From NCBI RefSeq assembly GCF_900637655.1, contig NZ_LR134384.1, positions 1,364,001 through 1,428,000 on the forward strand: a DNA stretch of 64,000 nt, given 5' to 3'. The notes beneath the pieces are model-generated. The model was given only the letters and a program-made list of their open reading frames with translations, was not told the origin of the DNA and made no database searches. This DNA is from Segatella oris. GTDB lineage: Bacteria; Bacteroidota; Bacteroidia; Bacteroidales; Bacteroidaceae. A program made the translations under genes and the position numbers. Below are positions 39,283-47,129 of this stretch, one piece after another (within the stretch, counting starts at the first letter, position 1; each line of letters opens with the position of its first letter).

Positions 39283-39317
39283 GGGTTATTTTGCCCTAAA
39301 CAATCTTTCGAACTTAG
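39283..39317 (+). promoter_or_regulatory. Third GGGTTATTT box with weak -7 at the same 27-nt spacing
   Basis: GGGTTATTT at 39283-39291, and GAACTTAG at 39310-39317 where a -7 would be expected (27 nt downstream), matching four of the six consensus positions. It precedes an ATG at 39337 that opens a truncated frame (next entry). Confidence 0.4.
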
Positions 39318-39336
39318 CCTGCAAAAACATCAGGCA

Positions 39337-39661
39337 ATGAAAATAACGACATTTAAGTTTCATTTTTTTGCCGGAGTAACAATTTTATCATTGTCTTCTG
39401 GTATTTCTGTTTATTATTTAGTCGAACTCTTGTATGCTCTCGATACCTGCAATTGTATCAGCAATGGAGAAATTGGTATGGAGGAATTGGCACACACTCT
39501 CTGAAATCTTCGGAGTGGAGATAAAGAACTGCTACAACGTATATATGAATATAAAGCATCGCAAAGATGACAGTCGCACTTATTTTTTTGACGAACTCCG
39601 TGAAAAAATCAATAAGCGGATGGTGGGGAGCGACCTGAAAGGCGGCAAGTTCAAGAAGTAG
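39337..39661 (+). pseudogene. Broken gene: 5' fragment of unknown gene fused to frameshifted rteC C-terminus
   Basis: From ATG 39337 the frame reads MKITTFKFHFFAGVTILSL, a hydrophobic start of some membrane protein, then from about 39409 YYLVELLYALDTCNCIS, which resembles the RteC consensus region, ending at a TGA (39502-39504). In the frame shifted by one base the RteC-like sequence continues (SEIFGVEIKNCYNVYMNIK, then SRTYFFDELREKINKRM) to 39661. RteC is the tetracycline-cascade activator of CTnDOT excision. The N-terminal two thirds of RteC are missing and the rest is frameshifted, so it is a remnant. Confidence 0.7.
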
Positions 39662-39670
39662 TAAATCAAA

Positions 39671-39702
39671 AGGGAGATATTCCGACTCTGGAATATCTCC
39701 CT
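39671..39702. terminator. Strong bidirectional terminator hairpin
   Basis: AGGGAGATATTCC (39671-39683) and its perfect complement (39690-39702) with a 6-nt loop, right after the rteC remnant. The stretch from here to 39915 has no clear gene; a short frame of 33 codons ending at 39880 (NFERNRCEIYRDHTFDSYWE) looks like the tail of a lost coding region but cannot be assigned. Confidence 0.75.
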
Positions 39703-39915
39703 TCATTCATTCTTTGATAAGCACTTCCAACTTTTTGGCTATATCCTCTGGGGTTGGAAGCACTTGTTTCCGTATTTAATGCATTATGAGAAAATAGGCT
39801 ATAATATTAATATACTCAATTTTGAACGAAATCGTTGTGAGATTTACAGAGATCATACCTTTGATTCTTATTGGGAATAATCAAATCCATAATTAATGAT
39901 GTATAGATGAAAGGA

Positions 39916-41919
39916 TTACATTTTGATTAAATGAGCAAGTTTCGGATCATTCTTAATACGCATAATCTCTAAATCAACTAACGAGAGAATTTCTTCCTTG
40001 ACTTTGCGATAGTTAGCTTCGATGGTCTCTTTGAGATTATCGGAGCCATCTTTATTTGTAAAGTCTACTATCACAGGTATGGGCTGATAGGCTTTCATCT
40101 CCGCAGAAACCTTTGCACTATCAACTACTATCTCTGCATGGAAAATCTTTTGGTCGATGCGTTCATCGAAGTTATCGGACACAGCCCCTACAAACATTCC
40201 TTGCGTAAGGTTGCTGATTTTCGATGCAGGGATAAGACTGTCCATCTGTGTGGAGATAGACGTAGACTTGTCGTTGCGGTTGATGGTCATAGATTGGCGT
40301 TGTTGAAGCACCTTACCAAATCGCTCGGAAAGTGTTTTAGCTGTTTCCCCAACTACCTGCCCGGAAAAGACATTGCCCACAGTGTTCTGTATCACCTTAC
40401 TCTCTTTGTCGCCATAATCACGGGTAAGTTGTGAGAAGTCCTGAAAGCCCAAACATACGGCCACCTTGTTGCTTCGTGCAGTAGCTATGAGGTTGTCAAG
40501 CCCACGAAAGTAGATAGTCGGCAACTCATCGATAATCACTGAGGATTTGAGTTGCTTCTTCTTGTTGATGAGCTTCACGATACGACTGTTATACAGACCA
40601 AGTGCTGCAGAATAGATATTCTGACGGTCGGGGTTGTTACCCACAACAAGGACTTTCGGCTCATTGGGATTGTTGATATCGAGTGAGAAATCATCACCCG
40701 TCATCACCCAATAAAGGGCAGGGCTTATCATACGGGATAGCGGTATTTTGGCACTGGCTATCTGTCCTTGTAGCTGATCCTGTGCTCCACCTTCCCAAGC
40801 ATCCATAAAGGGGGAAAGGTAGTTGGCAAGCTCATCGTAGGAAGTGAGTATCGGGAAAATCTGTGCATAGGGACGGTTCAAAAACTCGATGGCGTGAGGG
40901 AATGTGCAGTACTTACCATCCTCATAGATTTTCAAAAACCAAATGATGGCCGCAAGCAAGATAATCGGTGACTCCACGAAGAAATCTCCCTGCTTTTGTA
41001 TCCACGAGCGGTTCAGATTGAGCATGATGGTGTAGGCACTCTCATAGGCGTCCGATATATCCGTCATAAAGACAGGATTGATAGGGTTGCAGCGATGGCT
41101 CTTGCGTGGGTCGTCGAAGTTGATTACAAAGAACTGCGGTTTTACCTTATAGGCGTCCAAATGCTGGAGCAGGTGATTATAGGCTATCTCGGAAAGGTCG
41201 GGAAACTTGTAGTCATAGATATACATCGCAAAGCCTTTCTCTATCTGCTGCTTGATGTAATTGTTTACGATGGCGTAGGACTTTCCCGACCCCGGTGTTC
41301 CAAGTATCATCGAAGCACGGAAGGGGTTGACTACGTTTATCCAGCCATTATTCCACTTCTTCTTATAGTAAAAACGTGTAGGGAGATTGACAGAGTATTC
41401 ATTCTCCATCAACCTTGTTTCTTGCATAAAACTTTCATTTTCTGTATTGAACACATCGTCCATCAGGTTGTTTTTGAGTAGTCGGCTCATCCATACACCA
41501 CCCATCAGCAGGCAGATATAGCCAACAGAAAGCGTAAAGATATAGAGTGAAGCTGCACTCACCTTTCCGATAGGCAATGCCAACAGCCACCAGTTGAGAA
41601 AGAAAAAGACAAAGCCTGAAAAAAGCACTGTCCAAATCTTTGGCCACGTGATTTTCTCTTCCTTTACTCCCTTTGTGCCAAGACAGGACAGTGCAAGGAA
41701 TACCACACAAAAGAGTTTCGTCCAAAGTATGGACGAAAATAAGCCCGCCGTGCGTTGGAAATTCATCAAAATCTTGTCCACTACAGCTATTGTAAAGTGC
41801 CATGTATGGAAAGCTTCATAGCAGAACCAATAACAGTTAATCAAGAGGAATATCACCGATATGCCCCGCATAAAGTCCATAACTTTTCCCAATGCCCTTA
41901 AATCATCTTCTTGTGCCAT
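39916..41919 (-). CDS. mobC: MobC/TraG-family type IV coupling protein
   Basis: A 667-aa membrane ATPase. Several membrane helices lie in the first 160 residues (FMRGISVIFLLINCYWFCYE and two more hairpins); Walker A GTPGSGKS is at about residue 205 and Walker B VIIDELPTIYF near 455. It links the relaxase-DNA complex to the secretion channel. It is co-transcribed with mobA and mobB. Its C-terminal part is duplicated as a remnant at 29725-30126. Confidence 0.92.
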   Translation of the reverse strand: MAQEDDLRALGKVMDFMRGISVIFLLINCYWFCYEAFHTWHFTIAVVDKILMNFQRTAGLFSSILWTKLFCVVFLALSCLGTKGVKEEKITWPKIWTVLFSGFVFFFLNWWLLALPIGKVSAASLYIFTLSVGYICLLMGGVWMSRLLKNNLMDDVFNTENESFMQETRLMENEYSVNLPTRFYYKKKWNNGWINVVNPFRASMILGTPGSGKSYAIVNNYIKQQIEKGFAMYIYDYKFPDLSEIAYNHLLQHLDAYKVKPQFFVINFDDPRKSHRCNPINPVFMTDISDAYESAYTIMLNLNRSWIQKQGDFFVESPIILLAAIIWFLKIYEDGKYCTFPHAIEFLNRPYAQIFPILTSYDELANYLSPFMDAWEGGAQDQLQGQIASAKIPLSRMISPALYWVMTGDDFSLDINNPNEPKVLVVGNNPDRQNIYSAALGLYNSRIVKLINKKKQLKSSVIIDELPTIYFRGLDNLIATARSNKVAVCLGFQDFSQLTRDYGDKESKVIQNTVGNVFSGQVVGETAKTLSERFGKVLQQRQSMTINRNDKSTSISTQMDSLIPASKISNLTQGMFVGAVSDNFDERIDQKIFHAEIVVDSAKVSAEMKAYQPIPVIVDFTNKDGSDNLKETIEANYRKVKEEILSLVDLEIMRIKNDPKLAHLIKM

Positions 41920-41988
41920 TACAGTTTTATTTAGAATATCGTTTGAATACTATTTGAAAAGTTTTTGAATATTATTTGAACAGTGTAC

Positions 41989-43269
41989 TTAGCGCTTCCT
42001 GCGTTTAAGATTTACCTTATTTTGTCTGCGGAGCTTACGCTGCCACGCCGCCTCCTTCCAATCATCGTTGCCCGTAGATAGGAATGAGCCATCTGCCATA
42101 CTTTCGATAAGTTCATCGACAAGGTTGTCGCTTTCCTCCGTATTTGGCTGCGAGGGTTGAACGGTTGCCGATTGTTCCAAACGGACAGACGGACTGCCAT
42201 ACAAGGTTTCGTCCAAGAATGGGTTATGGGCAGGATTGGAGAAATAACCATTGAATATATTAGCGGCATATCCCTTGCCCAATCGTGAGCCATTAAGAGC
42301 AATGCCCTCCTTGTCGTCAATGAACGTGATGCCATATATTCGCCCGCTTTCGTTCTTTCGGATAAACACACACAAGCCTTGTTCCTCCAGTCTTTGCTGA
42401 AGTTCTTCCTCTGTCTTTGGAGAGGTACGCATTGTTTGTAACACCCTGTACCTTATGATTGATATCAATGGCTTGATAGCTTGTTTGGACTTCTGCATCC
42501 TGTTCTGCACGGCTGTATAGCCCACACCACGTCCAATGTCCGAGGCGTGGATAGGGCTGCTTACCTTGTCTCCCTTATCATCTGTTGGGACATAGACAAG
42601 TCCATCGTATTTCTTTCCCCGAAACTCCGTCTTCACTTCTTCTACAGCAAGGTTATATTTGTTCAGAATGGCATTCAGTTCGCCCAATGAACAGAACTTA
42701 TAATGCTTAAGCACCATGCGGATAACGCTTGCCACCTGCTCCTTGATGTTTCCTCTATCAATATCCACCTTGGGCGTTTCTGTTTCCACCTTACCGCTAA
42801 CCTTTGAACTTGGAATGAGATTGTACTTCCTCTCCAAGGTATCAGTAATCTGCTTGCTCCTTCGCTTTTCAAATTTATCGTTGATTTTCTTTCCTTCACT
42901 ATCCACCCGAAGCGATACGATGTGTATATGCTCACGGGCGATGTCGTTGTGCTTGAACACGATATAAGGCTGTTTGCCATAACCAAGTGCTTCCATATAC
43001 TCCTTGGTAATCTGCATAAGCGTTTCATCGGATAGTTTTTCGTCCGGGTGCGGATTGAGCGAACAATGGAACACCGTCTTCTTCGTTCGGCATTTTTTAG
43101 GTATCAAAGCCTGCATATCGGCCAGTACATCCTCCATCGTGTAATTACCATCGTTGCTTTGATACAGTTCAGCGGCAAGAAGGATGCTCGCTTCTCCTTT
43201 CTCCACTTTCTTGAAGTTGTAGTCGAGTGCCCCTCCAAGGTTCTCAGTACTTGAAATCTTCGCTATCAT
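41989..43269 (-). CDS. mobB: MobB relaxase (MobP-type)
   Basis: A 426-aa relaxase: N-terminal catalytic domain with the His-triad region HNDIAREHIHIVS (residues 107-119) and an upstream VFHCSLNPHPDE; a catalytic Tyr is likely in the first 25 residues (DYNFKK). It nicks oriT and remains attached to the strand. The C-terminal third is disordered with a basic RRQNKVNLKRRKR end. It overlaps mobA by four bases. Confidence 0.9.
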   Translation of the reverse strand: MIAKISSTENLGGALDYNFKKVEKGEASILLAAELYQSNDGNYTMEDVLADMQALIPKKCRTKKTVFHCSLNPHPDEKLSDETLMQITKEYMEALGYGKQPYIVFKHNDIAREHIHIVSLRVDSEGKKINDKFEKRRSKQITDTLERKYNLIPSSKVSGKVETETPKVDIDRGNIKEQVASVIRMVLKHYKFCSLGELNAILNKYNLAVEEVKTEFRGKKYDGLVYVPTDDKGDKVSSPIHASDIGRGVGYTAVQNRMQKSKQAIKPLISIIRYRVLQTMRTSPKTEEELQQRLEEQGLCVFIRKNESGRIYGITFIDDKEGIALNGSRLGKGYAANIFNGYFSNPAHNPFLDETLYGSPSVRLEQSATVQPSQPNTEESDNLVDELIESMADGSFLSTGNDDWKEAAWQRKLRRQNKVNLKRRKR

Positions 43270-43646
43270 TTCTTACGGTAATCTATGGTAAGACTGTTAG
43301 CCTGTTCCTGCAAGACAATGATTTGAGCAGACAATTTCTCCAACTTTTCAAGCAGTATCTGTGCAGTTTTTACGCTGTGATAGCTGTTGATGGCACGCAC
43401 GGTTTGGTTATATAGTACACCAATCTTATGAATTTGTGCCGTCAGTTCCGAGAGTTTTCGATAATATTCCACGGCAGATTTATCCACCGTAATCACTTTG
43501 AAACTCTCTCCAAGAATACGACCACGCACAAAATCCGACTTGGTCTGCGCACCCGAACGCTGAAACAAATCAATTGCCCTTTGCTGGTCTTTCGGGTTGG
43601 GAAGACGAGTGTCCCATCTGTCCCATCGTTCAATCCTGTCATTCAT
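43266..43646 (-). CDS. mobA: MobA accessory mobilization protein (ribbon-helix-helix)
   Basis: A 126-aa basic protein of the MobC/BmgB-like family of relaxosome accessory proteins: a start MNDRIERWDRWDTRLPNPKDQQ, a ribbon-helix-helix-like stretch (GAQTKSDFVRGRILGESFKV) and a helical rest (LSELTAQIHKIGVLYNQTVRAIN). It binds oriT and helps the relaxase. It is first in the mobABC operon, preceded by the probable oriT. Confidence 0.85.
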   Translation of the reverse strand: MNDRIERWDRWDTRLPNPKDQQRAIDLFQRSGAQTKSDFVRGRILGESFKVITVDKSAVEYYRKLSELTAQIHKIGVLYNQTVRAINSYHSVKTAQILLEKLEKLSAQIIVLQEQANSLTIDYRKK

Positions 43647-43697
43647 TGTCTTTCCTTATTATAAGTACGACTTTGGAGTAATTCATCTCCCCTTTGG

Positions 43698-43752
43698 GGC
43701 AAGGGTCTTTGTCGGCAAAAACGCAGTTTGTCGGACAAAGACACACCTTGCC
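43698..43752. other. Candidate oriT: nested inverted repeats upstream of mobA
   Basis: GGCAAGG (43698-43704) pairs with CCTTGCC (43746-43752), and directly inside GTCTTTGTC (43705-43713) pairs with GACAAAGAC (43734-43742); TTTGTCGG is also directly repeated. CCCCTTTGGGG and CCCTTTTGGGG palindromes flank it at 43690 and 43786. The position, just upstream of mobA in a 540-bp gene-free gap, is where the oriT of Bacteroides ICEs lies. No nick site can be read from the sequence. Confidence 0.55.
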
Positions 43753-43911
43753 AATATCAAGAGTTGATACGATTGAAGTATCCACCCTTTTGGGGTGTCT
43801 GCTTCGGGATATTACCTCCATGTGTTATTCTCGCCTGCAAAGTTACGGCGAGTTTTCAAATATCTCATTATCAGTGATGTTCACTCTTTTTCCTTGCATT
43901 TCCTTGTACTT

Positions 43912-44082
43912 CTATCGCATAGAAATATCTATCGAAAAAGCTTTTATTTTGCAGATAAAACGAACGTGATATCGTTCGATAGAACTATTTAAATAACGAT
44001 ATGACGAACTCTATTTCAATCGTTCAATATATCGTCAGATAGAACTATCGAGATGTCGATAAATCGACAAATAAAACGATAG
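43912..44082. repeat. Cluster of CTATCG/CGATAG boxes in the tra control region
   Basis: Five copies of CTATCG or CGATAG lie at 43912, 43929, 43977, 44045 and 44077, with longer copies ATCGTTCGATAGAAC (43971-43985) and ATCGTCAGATAGAAC (44031-44045). The area is AT-rich, between the mob and tra operons. It probably holds tra promoter and regulator sites; nothing codes between 43647 and 44187. Confidence 0.55.
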
Positions 44083-44187
44083 AGACTTCGGTATTTCGAC
44101 AGATAAAAGAATTAATAATTCGCTGTGACGATTATTCTAACGAACTACCATTCAAATTATAGTTTAAACGATTAAAATATCTATAGT

Positions 44188-44967
44188 ATGGAACAGATAC
44201 AAACATCGCCCATATTCCTGGGCTTTTCCTCTCAAAAGGGAGGTGTTGGCAAAAGCACTTTGGCTGAGATTGTCAGCAGCATTCTTTACTACGAAAGAAA
44301 TATCCATCTTTTTGTAGTAGACTGTGACTTGTCTCAGGACTCATTCTATAAACTCCGTGAAAGGGAAAAGGCTTGCATTGAAAGTGATCCACAGCTTTCT
44401 AAGCAGATGAAGCAACATTTCTACTCTTTGAAGCGTACAGCCTATCGCATCCTCAAGGCAGACCCTAAGGAGGCAATAGAAAAAGCTAACGAGTATATCC
44501 GTAAACATCCGTCTGAGCGGTTTGATTTGGTTATCTTCGACTTTCCTGGTCATGCTGGCACAAGTGACCTTTTGCAGCTATCACTGGAGATGGACTATAT
44601 TCTTTCACCTTTAGAGCCTGACGTTCAGTCAATGGTTGCCTGTCTTACCTATATCAAGGCAGTAAATGACTTGGGTGTATCCATGTCAAGTGTCCGTATC
44701 AAGGAGGTCATTCTCCTATGGAACAAGGTTGACCGAAGAGTTAAGAACACGCTCATAGAACACTATAGTAGGTATATCAAGAACGAAGATTACACGCTAC
44801 TTAATCAGCATGTCTATGCTGCTCACCGCTTCAGCCATGAACTGGAGCAATACGGATTCCGTGGAGTATTCCGTTCCACTTACCTACCTCCCAATAAGGC
44901 TTTACGAATTGGGACCGGCATTGAAGAGCTGACAGAGGAATTACTTACCCATATTCAAATTAAATAA
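44188..44967 (+). CDS. traA: TraA, ParA/MinD-like ATPase
   Basis: A 259-aa deviant Walker ATPase with SQKGGVGKST (residues 15-24), the signature lysine form, VDCDLSQ and DFPGHAG. In CTnDOT-family elements traA is the first gene of the transfer operon. ParA-like proteins position DNA or complexes in the cell; its precise function in transfer is not established. It is followed ten bases later by traB. Confidence 0.85.
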   Translation: MEQIQTSPIFLGFSSQKGGVGKSTLAEIVSSILYYERNIHLFVVDCDLSQDSFYKLREREKACIESDPQLSKQMKQHFYSLKRTAYRILKADPKEAIEKANEYIRKHPSERFDLVIFDFPGHAGTSDLLQLSLEMDYILSPLEPDVQSMVACLTYIKAVNDLGVSMSSVRIKEVILLWNKVDRRVKNTLIEHYSRYIKNEDYTLLNQHVYAAHRFSHELEQYGFRGVFRSTYLPPNKALRIGTGIEELTEELLTHIQIK

Positions 44968-44976
44968 GACAGCACT

Positions 44977-45483
44977 ATGGCAAGGATACAGGAACAACGG
45001 CAGAGATTGGAAGCCAAGCTTAAAGAAATGGCAGAAGACGGGGTGATGAAGACACCACCCAAGGAAACAGTGGCTTTTGACCCTCCTGATGAGGAAGAGG
45101 ATATGAAAACCGAGGTCAGTACCAACCAAAAGGAAAACCAACATCTGGTAAAGGAGCTTATGTCTACCTCGGACGATAAGCAGGACAAGACCTTGTGTAA
45201 AAGCCACGAGAGAGGAAATGAGAGAAGTGCGGAAACACCTCGGATTTCTTTAGAGGACTACCGGACACGCTATTTATACTCAATCCGCCTTCGGGAGCGA
45301 ACCAATTTTACTATGAGTGCTGATACACTCCAAGTGCTGAGAAACATTTTACAGGACTTGGGAGAGCGGGTATCGATGGCTTGTTATATTGACAATATTC
45401 TCCGTGAACACCTTAAAGAACATAAGGAACTACTCAATAATGCTACAGCAAAGCATCGCCGCAAGGTGGCAATAGACTTTTGA
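44977..45483 (+). CDS. traB: TraB, DUF3408 protein
   Basis: A 168-aa protein: a charged disordered N-terminus (1-80) and a C-terminal domain YLYSIRLRERTNFTMSADTLQVL, typical of DUF3408, which is thought to have a ribbon-helix-helix-like DNA-binding fold. Next to the ParA-like traA it may act as its partner, as ParB does for ParA. Confidence 0.75.
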   Translation: MARIQEQRQRLEAKLKEMAEDGVMKTPPKETVAFDPPDEEEDMKTEVSTNQKENQHLVKELMSTSDDKQDKTLCKSHERGNERSAETPRISLEDYRTRYLYSIRLRERTNFTMSADTLQVLRNILQDLGERVSMACYIDNILREHLKEHKELLNNATAKHRRKVAIDF

Positions 45484-45516
45484 ACATAGAATAAATGACA
45501 AACAAACATCACCATT

Positions 45517-46332
45517 ATGCAAACAATACTATTCAACATTCTCCTGATTTTGATAATAGTATGGGTGTTCATTGGAATACTCTTCCTTTGGCAGCAGTCC
45601 CGTATAGCGTGCCGCAGATTGGAGAAAGCGTGCGAGAATAAAAATGAGCAGAAACAAAAGCAGAATGTTTCTTCTGTTACGCAAGACCAGCTTGAACAGG
45701 CACGTCAAGTGCTTGTCGGTAAGAGTAAGTCATATAGGGAAGGCTATGACGAAATCTCAAAAGACATTACGACAAATTCTCAAAAAATCCCTGATGTTCC
45801 CGATACTTCATCAAAAGAAAAACCAGCTGATAATCCTAATACCTTTGTAGAGAAAAACTCATCTGTATCCGAAGAAATAAAAGAAGCGGAAGGTACAGAA
45901 GAGGACAATGAAATGCAGGTTGACTACACAATGGACGAATCTGACGAAGACACTATTATCCGTGAGGAACTGCAGATTGCAGACAATTCCTTACCTGAAG
46001 TTTCACCATCGGCTATTCTTACAAGAGACTTGTCCCGTGTAAACGGCTGGCACAGCAATGACGATGTACTCAATGAGGAAAACGAAACTGACGTTCACGA
46101 AACACTGCAAGCAATACGAGGCACACAGCTCATGGACTACATTAAGGAGGCAACGCTTAAGCAGGAGAAAGACCATCAAAAGCTACTTGCTGCCATTCGC
46201 AAGGCGGAAGAAGCGGAATTAGAGGAAAGTAATATAAGCTCTTCTCCTGATTCTGAAACAGACTCAAACATAGAGAGCTGCAACAACGATGTTACGGAAG
46301 ATGACGAACGTCCACTTTCATACTATCTGTAA
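45517..46332 (+). CDS. traD: TraD-like conjugation protein
   Basis: A 271-aa protein with one N-terminal membrane helix (residues 5-30, LFNILLILIIVWVFIGILFL) and a long acidic, disordered remainder ending in SYYL. By size and place, between traB and traE, it corresponds to traD of CTnDOT. It has no recognised domain. Confidence 0.6.
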   Translation: MQTILFNILLILIIVWVFIGILFLWQQSRIACRRLEKACENKNEQKQKQNVSSVTQDQLEQARQVLVGKSKSYREGYDEISKDITTNSQKIPDVPDTSSKEKPADNPNTFVEKNSSVSEEIKEAEGTEEDNEMQVDYTMDESDEDTIIREELQIADNSLPEVSPSAILTRDLSRVNGWHSNDDVLNEENETDVHETLQAIRGTQLMDYIKEATLKQEKDHQKLLAAIRKAEEAELEESNISSSPDSETDSNIESCNNDVTEDDERPLSYYL

Positions 46333-46367
46333 AACTATTGTTTTTGTTCATATTGTACAGTGTTCGA

Positions 46368-46429
46368 GGGGTGGCTCAAAAGTAAAACAATCAACCAATA
46401 TCAGTCATACAATAAAACCGAGTCACCCC
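46368..46429. repeat. Inverted repeat between traD and traE
   Basis: GGGGTGGCTC (46368-46377) pairs with GAGTCACCCC (46420-46429) with one mismatch and a 42-nt loop. It sits in the 155-bp gap before traE, where it may act as an attenuator or internal processing site of the tra mRNA. Confidence 0.4.
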
Positions 46430-46486
46430 TTACCACCTCTATCTAAAAGAAAATAATTCATTTAACAACATAAAATAAAAAGAACA

Positions 46487-46789
46487 ATGAACAACAAAAA
46501 GAAAATCACAATGCTGTTCCTGCTGACGGCTACTGCCATAGGAGCATACGCACAAGGCAACGGCATGGCGGGTATCAATGAAGCCACAAAGATGGTAACA
46601 AGCTATTTTGATCCCGGAACGAAGCTTATCTATGCCATTGGTGCTGTGGTAGGTCTGATTGGAGGTATTAAAGTCTATAACAAGTTCTCAAGTGGTGACC
46701 CCGATACGAGCAAGACCGCAGCCTCTTGGTTCGGTGCGTGTATCTTCCTCATTGTGGCTGCCACTATCCTGAGAAGCTTCTTCCTGTAA
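46487..46789 (+). CDS. traE: TraE (DUF4134), small membrane protein
   Basis: A 100-aa protein with a signal peptide (cleavage near GAYAQG) and two membrane helices (LIYAIGAVVGLIGGIKVY and SWFGACIFLIVAATILRS). DUF4134 proteins are the VirB2/pilin-like subunits proposed for Bacteroides conjugation. Directly followed by traF. Confidence 0.85.
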   Translation: MNNKKKITMLFLLTATAIGAYAQGNGMAGINEATKMVTSYFDPGTKLIYAIGAVVGLIGGIKVYNKFSSGDPDTSKTAASWFGACIFLIVAATILRSFFL

Positions 46790-46793
46790 GGCG

Positions 46794-47129
46794 ATGGCAG
46801 CATTTGAAATCAATAAGGGTGTAGGCCGGACGGTAGAGTTCAAGGGCTTGAAGGCACAGTACCTCTTCCTCTTTACAGGAGGGCTGCTGGCTGTCTTTAT
46901 TCTTGTAGTCATTCTCTATCTCTGCGGCATCAGTCAGATAGCCTGTCTTGTCATAGGTGTAGTGGGTGCCAGCCTTGTGGTATGGCAAACGTTCACCATG
47001 AATAGAAAGTACGGGCAATACGGGCTGATGAAAAAGGGAGCAGTGCGTATGCACCCACGCTACCTTGTGAACCGCCGTACGGTCTGCCACCTTATCCGTA
47101 ACCTTCAACCAAAGAAAGCAAAGAAATGA
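46794..47129 (+). CDS. traF: TraF (DUF4133), VirB3-like membrane protein
   Basis: A 111-aa protein with two membrane helices (residues about 20-70) and a basic C-terminus. DUF4133 is the VirB3-like component next to the VirB4 ATPase. It overlaps traG by four bases (ATGA). Confidence 0.85.
   Translation: MAAFEINKGVGRTVEFKGLKAQYLFLFTGGLLAVFILVVILYLCGISQIACLVIGVVGASLVVWQTFTMNRKYGQYGLMKKGAVRMHPRYLVNRRTVCHLIRNLQPKKAKK

Noticed and set aside
39779..39880. 33-codon ORF ending in RDHTFDSYWE
   Set aside because: Looks like the tail of a lost gene but too short to assign.
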